64,000 bases of DNA from an uncultured Eubacteriales bacterium (GTDB lineage Bacteria > Bacillota > Clostridia > Oscillospirales > Acutalibacteraceae): contig OMWP01000001.1 of NCBI GenBank assembly GCA_900314795.1, forward strand, positions 80,265-144,264, given 5' to 3'. The position numbers and the translations under genes are program-made. Shown piece by piece: positions 43,006-51,829 of this stretch. The notes beneath the pieces were generated by a model. That model searched no databases, had not been told where the DNA came from, and saw nothing but the letters and a program-made list of their open reading frames with translations. Positions within the stretch are counted from its first letter, which is position 1. Every line of letters starts with the position of its first letter.

Positions 43006-43051
43006 TCAATCAAACGGAAGATCGTCATCAGCTGTGATCACCTTGTCAACC
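42802..43051. repeat. Iteron-like GTCAACC repeats (seven copies)
   Basis: GTCAAC(C/T) begins at 42802, 42816, 42948, 42960, 42971, 42983 and 43045. Four copies in the middle are spaced 11-12 bp, about one helix turn. The last copy, inside the 3' end of the VapE-like gene, is part of a palindrome (GTCAACCAACGGTTGA). Such arrays often bind a replication initiator; here the neighbour is a VapE-like replication protein. Confidence 0.65.
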
Positions 43052-44391
43052 AACGGTTGATCTTTAGTTCGCTCCCAACCCTTTTGTGAACCGTACTTGG
43101 CGTAGCGCTTCGGATTTTTGTAGGCAACCCAGCCTTTGATAGTACCATTAGCGATACCGGTGTTCATGATCTCGCAGATCTCGCGGGTCTCCCACGCGGC
43201 AGGCTGATTGAACGTATTACCGAGCGCCTCGGCGTAGAGTAACTTGGAGCAGACCTTGTTGCCTGTGAAATCCTCTAAGAACGCATAGATCATTCCCGCT
43301 TGTGTGTCCTCCTGCATAAAGTCCTGCTGTTGAGTCCGCAGGCTGTCTTCCATCTCTGCCGTAAAGGACAGCTTATAGTCGCCGCTGCGGTAGATCACCA
43401 TCGCCTCCGCCCACATTTGATCGATATAGGCGCGTGATGATTTTTCATCCGCAAGGATATGTACTTCGGCGCGTTCGGGATAGACATTGACCGGAATGAA
43501 CCGCCGATTGCCTGTCCGATCCCGTGGCAAAAAATCCTGACGGTTCGTCGTCCCGGCAAAGACGCATTGACGCAGCCTGTCCGCCGGGTGGGTCTCGTAC
43601 GGCACCTTGTAGGTCTCCTTCTGACGGCTGAGAAAGGACTTGATCCCCTCAATACTCTTCGCGTTCGCTGTCGCCATCATCTCGCTCATCTCGATGATCC
43701 AGTGACCTTGCAGTTTGCGGTAGACGTTCTCGTCTTCAAGATTACGAAGATCGTCGGAGAACCACTCGTCCCGTATCGCCATGAAGCGGAAGAATGTACT
43801 TTTTCCCGCACCCTGCCCGCCGACTAAGCAGAGCATGGTTTCAAATTTACACCCGGGATGGAAGGCTCGGTGGATTGCCCCGAGCATAAACAGTTTTAAA
43901 GCTTGATAGTTGTATTCGCTCTCCTCGCTTCCTAAGAAACGGTGGAGTGCGTATCTGATCCGCTCCTTACCGTCCCATTGGAGTTGATCGAGATAATCCC
44001 GAATCGGATGATAACAGTTTTCGTTGGCAACAATGTCGATCGCCTTTATCGCCTTGTTTTCATTCGTCAAACCGTAGTTTTCTTCGAGATATAACAGCAG
44101 ATAATTCATATCTGTATCGGTGATCGTAGAGCCTGTCCGTTCCCACCACAGCGGCTTAACGATATCTACCCTTTCAGTCAACAGATTTTTCGCGATAGCG
44201 CCCCGTAGCTTAGGATCGTTTTTCAGAACCTTGACACAATTACCGATGCTATTCTTGACGCCGCCCTTTTGGTATGCTTCAAGGGATTCCTTGATCTGTT
44301 CCATTGATTGATGATTGTTTGTATTGGTCGTGTTCTTATCTCCCCTCAATAGTTTTATGATGTTGGAGTTGTTGATTAGGTTCGCGGTCAC
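43006..44391 (-). CDS. VapE-like (virulence-associated E) replication ATPase
   Basis: 461 residues from GTG 44391; the start is uncertain because no ribosome site is clear (first ATG at 44304). P-loop GGQGAGKST (191-199), Walker B-like HWIIEMSEM, and FAGTTNRQDFLPRDRTGNRR (sensor/arginine region) place it in the VirE/VapE superfamily 3-like helicases of satellite elements and phages. Probably unwinds the element's origin for replication of the excised circle. Overlaps the relaxase 3' end by 56 bp if the GTG is used. Confidence 0.85.
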   Translation of the reverse strand: MTANLINNSNIIKLLRGDKNTTNTNNHQSMEQIKESLEAYQKGGVKNSIGNCVKVLKNDPKLRGAIAKNLLTERVDIVKPLWWERTGSTITDTDMNYLLLYLEENYGLTNENKAIKAIDIVANENCYHPIRDYLDQLQWDGKERIRYALHRFLGSEESEYNYQALKLFMLGAIHRAFHPGCKFETMLCLVGGQGAGKSTFFRFMAIRDEWFSDDLRNLEDENVYRKLQGHWIIEMSEMMATANAKSIEGIKSFLSRQKETYKVPYETHPADRLRQCVFAGTTNRQDFLPRDRTGNRRFIPVNVYPERAEVHILADEKSSRAYIDQMWAEAMVIYRSGDYKLSFTAEMEDSLRTQQQDFMQEDTQAGMIYAFLEDFTGNKVCSKLLYAEALGNTFNQPAAWETREICEIMNTGIANGTIKGWVAYKNPKRYAKYGSQKGWERTKDQPLVDKVITADDDLPFD

Positions 44392-45808
44392 CGATTACTC
44401 GATCTACTTGATAACGAACCATACGGAGCTTTGCCAGATCCTCTTTCAGTGGATTGTATTGCGCTCTCAGTCCGGCATATTCCGCTCGAAGATCGTCATA
44501 CTTGCGTTGCCACTCCTTGACGTTGATCGGTTCACCTTTCAGCTCCTCGGTCAGCACACGGCGGACAGCATAAAACTGCCGCAGCTCGGAGTCGTGATCG
44601 CTTTTATATTTCTCGCGCGGTTTCTTCCATTTGAAGCTGTTCAGCTCGTCATAGATCGGCTTTAAGCGATGATAAATCTCGGCGCTGCGGATCAACTCAC
44701 GGAGCTGTTCCATACGTTTAGATTTCGCTCTCATACTGCCTTTCAGCGTTTCAAACGAAGCGTCCAAAGCAGATAACCGCAATTGCAATTCGTCCACAGT
44801 CAAAAGATGATTGTCGCGCAAATAGTTGATGACCTCCGTCATCCTTTTCAGGTTTCCGACCTTGCCTTTCTGACTGTATGCGTCTGAGCTTCGCTTGACA
44901 TAATAGTCCGTCAGAAGCTCCACAAGATTCGGCGTTTGCGGCTTTGATAGTTTCTCCCTGACCTCTGCGAGCCAAGAGAACAGGGATTTGATTTTCTTTG
45001 TGACGTCGCATATCAGGCGGTTGGTCGCCTTGATCCAGCGGTTCAACTCACCCTTATCTGTTTTGATCCCCTTTGCCTCCATCTGACGGACGGTCGGTCC
45101 CTCATGGATGGTCGGGATCAGATCAAGCCCCTGACGTTCATAAGAGCGGTGGTCAATCCGTTCGTTCAGACCTTTTCTCTCAAACGCTTCGTTCACCATA
45201 TCGCACCATGCTTTGCGCCAAGCCTCTAAGGTCTCTGGACAGTGCCAGTCGGTAGTCGCCACCGCATTGAACTTCGGCTTGCCGTTGCTGTCAAGAACAG
45301 GATCGCCGTTTTTATCAACCAAGTATTCTCGTTTCTGTTTTTGTCCCCATGTGCCGTCGGGATTGATCGGGCGCATGGTCGTCAGCACATGAAAGTGCGG
45401 ATTAGGAATACCGCCGTCACCCTTGTCCGGCTGATGGATCGCGAGATCGGCGACCATGCCTTTGCCAACAAAATTCTTTTGCACAAATCCCCTCGCCAAC
45501 TCGATATTCTCCTCCATCGTCAACTCGTTTTGCAGAGCGATATCGAAGCTGTACGCAAGCTGTGCTTTTTTATGCCGTTCAGCGTGCTCGACGGCGTTCC
45601 ATAGTGTTGCCCGATCCCGATACTCGGGCGGTGCGTGCGGCGGTAAGATGATCTCGGAATAGAGCACCCCTCCTTTCCTTGTGTAGTCGCTGTACTCGCC
45701 GTAGTAATCGCTGTACAGCCTTTCACCTGATCGGTACGCTGCTGCGGCTATCGCGCTTTGTCCGGCGCTGCGTTTGATTTGCTTCACACAGAAATGATAG
45801 AGTGCGAT
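44336..45808 (-). CDS. MobA/MobL (MobQ-type) relaxase, ATC in place of start codon
   Basis: 491 codons counted from 45808. Relaxase motifs: RSAGQSAIAAAAYRSGE (motif I region), metal-binding HFH in NPHFHVLTTMR, and a long helical C-terminus. The family N-terminus M-A-x-YHF is encoded as x-ALYHF in frame, but its first codon is ATC (45808-45806), 2 bp after the previous gene's TGA. The next usable start is GTG 45787, which removes the conserved first strand and probably harms activity. Either ATC is used through coupling, or a point change has weakened the gene. It nicks oriT to start conjugative mobilization. Confidence 0.85.
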   Translation of the reverse strand: MALYHFCVKQIKRSAGQSAIAAAAYRSGERLYSDYYGEYSDYTRKGGVLYSEIILPPHAPPEYRDRATLWNAVEHAERHKKAQLAYSFDIALQNELTMEENIELARGFVQKNFVGKGMVADLAIHQPDKGDGGIPNPHFHVLTTMRPINPDGTWGQKQKREYLVDKNGDPVLDSNGKPKFNAVATTDWHCPETLEAWRKAWCDMVNEAFERKGLNERIDHRSYERQGLDLIPTIHEGPTVRQMEAKGIKTDKGELNRWIKATNRLICDVTKKIKSLFSWLAEVREKLSKPQTPNLVELLTDYYVKRSSDAYSQKGKVGNLKRMTEVINYLRDNHLLTVDELQLRLSALDASFETLKGSMRAKSKRMEQLRELIRSAEIYHRLKPIYDELNSFKWKKPREKYKSDHDSELRQFYAVRRVLTEELKGEPINVKEWQRKYDDLRAEYAGLRAQYNPLKEDLAKLRMVRYQVDRVIGDREPNQQLQHHKTIEGR

Positions 45809-45810
45809 GC

Positions 45811-46152
45811 TCAGTCACCGTCCTCAGTATCAAGGATGTTGTCCGTCGCATAAGCGACAAGTTCTTGAACGGAAGTCAGACGGAATATCCGCTCAGCTAA
45901 GAAGTAAAAAGCTTTTGGAGATAACTCTTTTACCTTTGGCTCGACACTCTCTACCATAGCTCCGAGGGTAATCAATCGGTGATTACGCTTTTTGCGTTCG
46001 CTTCCTTTTAGAAACTTCGCGCGGTTTTGCAGTCGAATCAGCTTATGCTGTTCCTGTTCAAGCTGTCGCTCGGTTGTTTCGCTTTGTTTTTCCAATGCTT
46101 TTGATTTGTCTTTCAGATTTCCACTCTCCTTTGAATTTAGGGTTAGCCGCAT
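45811..46152 (-). CDS. DUF3847-like mobilization accessory protein
   Basis: 113 residues. N-terminal coiled coil (SKALEKQSETTERQLEQEQH), then RKKRNHRLITLGAMVES, which matches the DUF3847 proteins found next to MobQ relaxases. Likely a relaxosome accessory factor. ATG 46152 has a poor ribosome site; a good AAGGAG lies inside the frame, so the true start may be a few codons later. Its TGA nearly touches the relaxase start. Confidence 0.7.
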   Translation of the reverse strand: MRLTLNSKESGNLKDKSKALEKQSETTERQLEQEQHKLIRLQNRAKFLKGSERKKRNHRLITLGAMVESVEPKVKELSPKAFYFLAERIFRLTSVQELVAYATDNILDTEDGD

Positions 46153-46228
46153 ACGCGGCGCAAGGGTTCCCTTGTACGGAGCAGCGCGACGAGTAGGCTT
46201 TCAAGGTGAAAAGCCGCCTCGCAGAGCG

Positions 46229-46281
46229 CATATACAAAATCCGTGGATGATGTATAGAAGTGCGCCCTTACTCCGTAAGGG
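46229..46281 (+). other. Origin of transfer (oriT), MobQ/pIP501 type
   Basis: AAGTGCGCCCTTAC at 46258-46271 equals the core of the nick region of pIP501 and related MobQ plasmids; by analogy the nick falls between G46264 and C46265. An inverted repeat (TATACA 46231-46236, TGTATA 46251-46256) lies just upstream, and a CCCTTAC/GTAAGGG hairpin spans 46265-46281. The relaxase genes are adjacent. Confidence 0.8.
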
Positions 46282-46480
46282 AGTTTGGTGGTTTGCCGCT
46301 CTACCCGAAAGCCGTTATCCTGCCCCCTGCTTTGAGGGGCGTATCCCGACATTGGTACGCTGAATGCGATACTTCGCCTGCCGGTCATATCACTTTCGGA
46401 CGGTCATTCAGTTGTGAATGCAGTCCTTGGTGAACCACTGTCTCTATTCTACTCATAAAAGTAAAAAATCAGAAAATCTT

Positions 46481-46546
46481 GCCAAATCTGCAACTATTAT
46501 CTCGTTCGACATCTTTCGATTAACAAATCTGCAACTCCGAAGTATA
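46481..46546 (+). promoter_or_regulatory. Promoter and operator repeats of the XRE gene
   Basis: TTAACA (46518-46523), 17 bp, TATAAT (46541-46546). The 13 bp direct repeat CAAATCTGCAACT occurs at 46481-46493 and 46522-46534, 41 bp apart, the second overlapping the -35 box; this suggests autorepression by the XRE protein. Confidence 0.75.
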
Positions 46547-46579
46547 ATTCAATCGAATATCTACGAGGAGGCGTATATT

Positions 46580-47371
46580 ATGCCGCTATTACCCGGGACG
46601 CCGGGAGAGCGAATCTCCGATCTGTGCAACGGCAGACACATCTCACAAAAGGAATTAGCAAAGAGGATCGGCGTATCCGCTCCTCAGCTGAGCCGCATCG
46701 TCAGCGGTGAAACAAAGACGCTCAACAGCGATATCCTGATCGCCGTCGCGAAAGAGTTTAAGGTATCTTCTGATTACATACTGGGATTATCCGAGGTCAG
46801 CGCTCGCAAAAGCTATGATATATTTGAAATAGGATTTTCCGATGCAGCCGCAAAAGGTCTTGTGACCGGAGCGGTGGATATGGAGATTCTCAATCGGCTA
46901 TTGGAGAACAAGAACTTTCCGAAACTGACGAACCTGATTCGTATTTACTTCAAAGATACGGCAGCAAGAGGGATCATGGCGCGCAATCAGATCATCGATA
47001 TGGCGACTGCCTCTTTATCCGACTTTGTCAAAGATCACCCAGACAAGCGAGCGGAGGTAAGAGAGGATATTCAATTTATGAGCGCTCAAAAGCTCGGCAA
47101 ACATGAAGCGGAGATCGAGAAGATCAAGAGCATATTCCTGTCGATCCTGCGTGACATAAAAAAGGACATAGACAGCGGAAAGCAGACCGAAAAGACTGCC
47201 ACCGCCGCTATGCTTCAAGGCGTACAAGACGAAATAAGGGAACGATCACAGGAGCATCTATCTAAAGATGACGTCGCTGATATTGTAGTCAATCAATTTG
47301 GCTTGGCTTCCAAAATGAACGAGAAATCCATCAGCCTATTCAAAAAGCTGATGAAGGGAATGATGAAATAG
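46580..47371 (+). CDS. XRE-family transcriptional regulator of the element
   Basis: 263 residues from ATG 46580 (GAGGAGG upstream). N-terminal HTH (ISQKELAKRIGVSAPQLSRI, about 23-42), then a long helical region rich in Lys/Glu with no recognised domain. Divergent from the mobilization genes and upstream of the R-M operon, so it could control either set. Followed by a terminator at 47410. Confidence 0.85.
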   Translation: MPLLPGTPGERISDLCNGRHISQKELAKRIGVSAPQLSRIVSGETKTLNSDILIAVAKEFKVSSDYILGLSEVSARKSYDIFEIGFSDAAAKGLVTGAVDMEILNRLLENKNFPKLTNLIRIYFKDTAARGIMARNQIIDMATASLSDFVKDHPDKRAEVREDIQFMSAQKLGKHEAEIEKIKSIFLSILRDIKKDIDSGKQTEKTATAAMLQGVQDEIRERSQEHLSKDDVADIVVNQFGLASKMNEKSISLFKKLMKGMMK

Positions 47372-47409
47372 AGTGCTAAATCAAAAAGAATACCTATTGA
47401 TTTAACAAA

Positions 47410-47440
47410 CAACGGCAGGGAGAAATCTCTGCCGTTGTTC
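47410..47440 (+). terminator. Terminator after the XRE gene
   Basis: CAACGGCAG(GGA) / (TCT)CTGCCGTTG stem with GTTC tail, 40 bp after the stop. Confidence 0.7.
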
Positions 47441-47514
47441 TATCGTATTATATATGTTTATCATTAGTTTATTCTTATATCATTAAGATAATCTAACGAA
47501 ATCGTGAGATACTC

Positions 47515-47543
47515 TTGAAATATACAGAAAATAATGTTATAAT
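47515..47543 (+). promoter_or_regulatory. Promoter of the restriction-modification operon
   Basis: TTGAAA (47515-47520), 17 bp, TATAAT (47538-47543), 40 bp before the methyltransferase start. Confidence 0.8.
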
Positions 47544-47581
47544 CGGATAAACCAGAATTAACCAAGATGTGAGGTAATGTT

Positions 47582-48802
47582 ATGGCTGTTTGCTATAATA
47601 ACTTGTGGAAGCTGTTGATTGACAGAAACATGAATAAAACTGACCTTAAAGAAGCAGCCGGAATCAGTTTTAATGTTATGGCTCGAATGGGAAAAAACGA
47701 AACCATCTCTTTCGATAGTATTGAAAAAATTTGCTTGGTTCTTGATTGTGATATTGGAGATATCATTGAGATTGTAAAGCCCCAAAAGGAACTCAAAAAG
47801 CCAAAAACCATAGAACTATTCGCGGGCGCAGGCGGATTAGCATTAGGAATTGAACGAGCAGGGTTTGATACGATTGGTCTGATTGAATTTGATAAGGATG
47901 CTTCTGACACGTTAAGAGCTAACAGACCGGAATGGCGCGTTATTAACGATGATATAGCGAACATATCCTGTCAGGATTTGAAAGAATACTTTAACCTTCA
48001 AAAGGGCGAACTTGATTTATTGTCCGGTGGTGCTCCCTGCCAAAGTTTTTCATACGCTGGAAAACGTTTAGGATTGGAAGATGCGCGAGGTACTTTGTTT
48101 TATCATTACGCTAAGTTTTTGGAGCAACTTCAGCCTAAGATGTTCCTGTTTGAAAATGTTAGAGGATTGTTAACCCATGATAAAGGGCGTACTTATAAAA
48201 CGATAACTGATATATTTGAAAGTACAGGCTACACCATTCAAAAGAAAGTGCTGAATGCATGGGATTACGGTGTTGCGCAAAAAAGAGAGCGCTTGATTAC
48301 CATAGGAATTCGAAATGATTTAGTTGATAGAATCCATTTTGAATTCCCTAAACCTCACGAATATAAGCCTGTTTTAAGAGATATATTGTTAGATTGCCCA
48401 AAGAGCGAAGGGACTCCCTATTCTGAATACAAACGTAAAATATTTGAGCTTGTACCTCCCGGCGGATATTGGAGAGATATTCCCGAGGATATTGCAAAAG
48501 AATACATGAAAAGCTGCTGGTATATGGAAGGTGGCAGAACAGGTATTCTTCGTAGACTAAGCCTCGATGAACCGTCGCTTGCTGTTTTAACTTCTCCAAG
48601 TCAGAAACAAACAGATCGCTGTCATCCGTTAGAAGCTCGTCCTTTCACCATAAGAGAAAATGCTCGTTGCCAAAGTTTTCCTGATGAATGGGTATTCAAG
48701 GGTAGCATCGGATCGCAGTATAAACAAGTAGGTAACGCTGTACCCGTTAATCTGGCTTATGATATTGCAAAAGAAATCAAAAAAGCGTTGGAGGAAGTAT
48801 AA
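47582..48802 (+). CDS. DNA cytosine-5 methyltransferase with N-terminal HTH
   Basis: 406 residues. Residues 1-68 form an XRE-like HTH (WKLLIDRNMNKTDLKEAAGI), then the C5 methylase core: motif I ELFAGAGGLALG (about 77), catalytic PCQ in GGAPCQSFS (about 155), ENV (FLFENVRG), RRE-type QKRERL, target-recognition region about 270-340, motif X GNAVPV. The HTH fusion suggests that it represses its own promoter. Its stop overlaps the endonuclease ATG by 1 bp. If the partner is Eco47II-like, the target is GGNCC or GGWCC. Confidence 0.92.
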   Translation: MAVCYNNLWKLLIDRNMNKTDLKEAAGISFNVMARMGKNETISFDSIEKICLVLDCDIGDIIEIVKPQKELKKPKTIELFAGAGGLALGIERAGFDTIGLIEFDKDASDTLRANRPEWRVINDDIANISCQDLKEYFNLQKGELDLLSGGAPCQSFSYAGKRLGLEDARGTLFYHYAKFLEQLQPKMFLFENVRGLLTHDKGRTYKTITDIFESTGYTIQKKVLNAWDYGVAQKRERLITIGIRNDLVDRIHFEFPKPHEYKPVLRDILLDCPKSEGTPYSEYKRKIFELVPPGGYWRDIPEDIAKEYMKSCWYMEGGRTGILRRLSLDEPSLAVLTSPSQKQTDRCHPLEARPFTIRENARCQSFPDEWVFKGSIGSQYKQVGNAVPVNLAYDIAKEIKKALEEV

Positions 48803-49620
48803 TGTGGAATTTGAGTTTTATCAGTGAAGAAGATTTTACAAATCACGTAAAGGCAACTATTGGAAAATATGGAGAAAAACTTGAATCCTTTGATTTGAAA
48901 CGATTCAACAAAAATATAATTGATCCTATCAAATTGATTTTTGACAAAACAGTTTATCAGGCGTCTTGGGAACAGATTGTCAGCAATGAGATTTTTAGGC
49001 AAAGAGATAAATCCAACAACAATGATATCGGATATTTTCATCAGCGCATTTTCAATTATTTTGATAAATGCCATGTTCCCGACAACGGCAAGGAAGGTGG
49101 TTGGGATGTTATTTATCAAAATCCTGACGGAATAGTTCTGCCGGACGGAAGTGTTGTACATACGGTTTACGTTGAAATGAAAAACAAGCACAACACTATG
49201 AATTCCGCTTCTGCCGGAAAGACTTTTATAAAAATGCAGAATCAGTTGCTTAATGACGATGACTGTGCTTGTTTCTTGGTTGAAGCAATTGCTAAGCGCT
49301 CTCAAAACATCAAATGGGAGACCACAGTTGATAAAAAGAAGGTTGGGCATAAACTGATACGCAGGGTAAGCATCGACCAGTTTTACGCTTTAGTAACCGG
49401 TGAGGACGACGCTTTCTATCAAATGTGTATGGTACTTCCTTCTGTGATTGAAAAAGCAGTTAAGGATTTAGAAGGTTCCATTATTCCGCATGACACAGTA
49501 ATTGATGAGTTAAGAGCCTTAGCAGCAGAGCAGAACCTTGATTCTGAAGATTTAGCGATTGCTATGGCAACGTATATGCTTGGATTTGGAAGTTATAAAG
49601 GGTTTATAAAGGAGAATTAA
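48802..49620 (+). CDS. Type II restriction endonuclease, Eco47II family
   Basis: 272 residues. Sequence blocks LKRFNKNIIDPIKLIFDK, KSNNNDIGYFHQRIFNYF and YVEMKNKHNTMNSASAGKTF match the Eco47II/Sau96I endonuclease family, which cuts within GGNCC or GGWCC; the E-x-K of VEMKNK is the probable PD-(D/E)xK metal site, with an upstream Asp in GGWDVIY. Forms a complete R-M pair with the preceding methylase. Exact target site not determinable here. Confidence 0.88.
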   Translation: MWNLSFISEEDFTNHVKATIGKYGEKLESFDLKRFNKNIIDPIKLIFDKTVYQASWEQIVSNEIFRQRDKSNNNDIGYFHQRIFNYFDKCHVPDNGKEGGWDVIYQNPDGIVLPDGSVVHTVYVEMKNKHNTMNSASAGKTFIKMQNQLLNDDDCACFLVEAIAKRSQNIKWETTVDKKKVGHKLIRRVSIDQFYALVTGEDDAFYQMCMVLPSVIEKAVKDLEGSIIPHDTVIDELRALAAEQNLDSEDLAIAMATYMLGFGSYKGFIKEN

Positions 49621-49623
49621 ACA

Positions 49624-51726
49624 ATGAAGTTAAAGGGGTTTAGAGTAAAAGAGTTTCGCTCTGTTGTTGATAGCGGCTGGATTGACGCAGACCAAATCAC
49701 AGCCTTAATTGGCACCAATGAGTCTGGTAAGACCAATATTTTGTTGCCACTATGGAAACTAAATCCAGCAGTCGAAGGTGAAATTAACTTAACCGAAGAT
49801 TTACCTCGCGACAAATATCATACTTATCGATCAGCTAATCCTAAGCCAGTATTTATTTTTGCTAGATATAGCCTTGATGATACTGAACAGCATGAAATGG
49901 TCGAATTTACAACACATAAAGTAGATGAATTCAGCGAAATAATTGTATCAAAAGATTTTGATGGCAATCTATTCTTTGATTTTCCATTGGAATATAAAAT
50001 AGATGACACAATAATTGAAGAAGGGAAAAAGCTCCTTGCTGAATACAAAGAAAAAATAACCTCATCGGATGGCGGAACTAAGGCTGAACAGGATCGACGA
50101 CAAAAGGCACTCGATTCAATATGTTCTATTGAACAAATCCTCTGTTCGTTTTCCAAGGGAAATGCATCTGAAAGCATAATAAAAGCACATACTAACTTAT
50201 CAAAGTTTGAAACTGAGATAAAGGGATCTATTTGTTGTGCTATGATGGCTGAGTTAATAGAACGATTTTCATATCTATATAAAGAATGTAATAAACCCAG
50301 TTTATCTGAAAACAAGGATGTTTGTGAGTATATTAAAAGTCGAATGCCAAAGTATGTTTACTATTCTAATTATGGTAATCTTGATTCGCAAATCTATTTA
50401 CCTCAAGTTTTAGATGACATAGGAAAGAATAATCTCGGAGTTAAAGCGGCTGCAAAAGCGCGAACACTTAGAACCTTATTTAAGTTTGTTCAATTAAACC
50501 CTAAAGAAATAACTGACTTGGGAAATGAGCGAACAGGACTCACGCAAGATCAAATTGAAGCTATTGCTAATAAGAAAAAAGAGAGAGAGATCCTTTTATC
50601 CTCGGCTTCTTCTGAGTTTACAAAATCATTTAATGAGTGGTGGAAACAAGGTAATTATACATTTGAGTTTCAGGCAGATGGAAACTTCTTCAGAATATGG
50701 GTTTCTGACTCAATACGACCAGAACGTATCGAATTAGAGTCCAGAAGCACAGGCTTGCAATGGTTTTTTAGCTTCTATTTAGTATTTTTGGTCGAAAGTG
50801 AGCTTCACCACAGAAATGCTATTCTGCTTTTGGATGAACCTGGCGTCACACTTCACCCCTTAGCTCAGAAAGATTTGTTTATGTTCTTTGAGAATTTAGC
50901 AAAGAATAATCAAATCATGTACACTACCCATTCTCCTTTTATGGTAGACTCTAATCATCTTGAAAGAGTTAGATCTGTCTATGTAGACTCCCAAGGAAAA
51001 ACTGTTGTTAGCCCTGATTTGAGAGCCTCTGAAAGACTAAAAGGAAAGAATCAGCCTCAATCAATTTATCCAGCTCATGCAGCTCTTGGGTTATCGGTAT
51101 CAGATACTTTACTAGTTAATTGTAATCCTGTTTTAGTCGAAGGAGAATCCGATCAGCTATATTTATCTGCGCTCAAGAATTGGCTGATTTCAAAAGGCAA
51201 AATAACACCCCTAAAAGAATTAGTTTTCATTCCCACTGGAGGAGTTAAGGGAATAAAAGCTACTTCGGCAATTCTATCTGGTGTTAACGAAATAAAACCA
51301 CCTGTTCTTCTTGATGGGGACAAGCCAGGAATGAAGATGGCTTCTGAATTAAAGAACGATTTTTATGCTGCAAACGCAGATAGAATTATTATGGTATCGG
51401 ATTATACTCAAGTACAAAACGGCGAGATAGAAGATTTATTCCCTAAAGAAAAAATATCGAGAATAGTTACAAGATTTTTACCTCGTCCCGAAGAAGTTGA
51501 TGAGGAGTTTGAGGATATAGTTGAAGACACCTCTCCTTTATGCAATCAAATTGAAAACTTCGCTCAGAAGCATGATATTGAGTTAGAAAAAGGATGGAAA
51601 GTCCGATTAGCTGCTCGAGTAAAAGCTGAAATACTAAAAGGAACGGATAAAGTGCTATCGGAAACAGATGATGAATATGAGAGGATATTAAATTTATTCA
51701 ATAAGCTTTGTGATAGCACTCAATAA
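49624..51726 (+). CDS. OLD-family ATP-dependent nuclease (AAA + TOPRIM)
   Basis: 700 residues. ABC/RecF-type ATPase: Walker A GTNESGKTN (29-37), Walker B LLLDEPGVTLHP (about 405) and H-loop THSPFMVD. C-terminal TOPRIM nuclease: VEGESDQLYL (about 508) and LLDGDKPGMK (about 560). The same layout occurs in phage P2 OLD and Gabija GajA. No GajB-type helicase follows, so Gabija is unlikely. Begins 3 bp after the endonuclease and is probably co-transcribed. Likely an anti-phage nuclease. Confidence 0.88.
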   Translation: MKLKGFRVKEFRSVVDSGWIDADQITALIGTNESGKTNILLPLWKLNPAVEGEINLTEDLPRDKYHTYRSANPKPVFIFARYSLDDTEQHEMVEFTTHKVDEFSEIIVSKDFDGNLFFDFPLEYKIDDTIIEEGKKLLAEYKEKITSSDGGTKAEQDRRQKALDSICSIEQILCSFSKGNASESIIKAHTNLSKFETEIKGSICCAMMAELIERFSYLYKECNKPSLSENKDVCEYIKSRMPKYVYYSNYGNLDSQIYLPQVLDDIGKNNLGVKAAAKARTLRTLFKFVQLNPKEITDLGNERTGLTQDQIEAIANKKKEREILLSSASSEFTKSFNEWWKQGNYTFEFQADGNFFRIWVSDSIRPERIELESRSTGLQWFFSFYLVFLVESELHHRNAILLLDEPGVTLHPLAQKDLFMFFENLAKNNQIMYTTHSPFMVDSNHLERVRSVYVDSQGKTVVSPDLRASERLKGKNQPQSIYPAHAALGLSVSDTLLVNCNPVLVEGESDQLYLSALKNWLISKGKITPLKELVFIPTGGVKGIKATSAILSGVNEIKPPVLLDGDKPGMKMASELKNDFYAANADRIIMVSDYTQVQNGEIEDLFPKEKISRIVTRFLPRPEEVDEEFEDIVEDTSPLCNQIENFAQKHDIELEKGWKVRLAARVKAEILKGTDKVLSETDDEYERILNLFNKLCDSTQ

Positions 51727-51829
51727 AATCGAGTAGGAGGCTTTCCGTTAGTTGAGTAGCCGAACCCGACCTCTCACACCTATATTCGTATAATCACGTT
51801 GATAAAATATAACTTAGGAGTATGATGAA

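Larger units (their letters stand above)
46153..46579. other. Mobilization and regulatory region
   Basis: No gene. Holds a CAAGGG/CCCTTG palindrome (46161-46174), the oriT (46229-46281), and the operator/promoter of the XRE gene. Confidence 0.6.

Noticed and set aside
42802..43051. CRISPR array
   Set aside because: The GTCAACC repeats are only 7-10 bp with irregular short spacing and no spacer-like units; iterons fit better.
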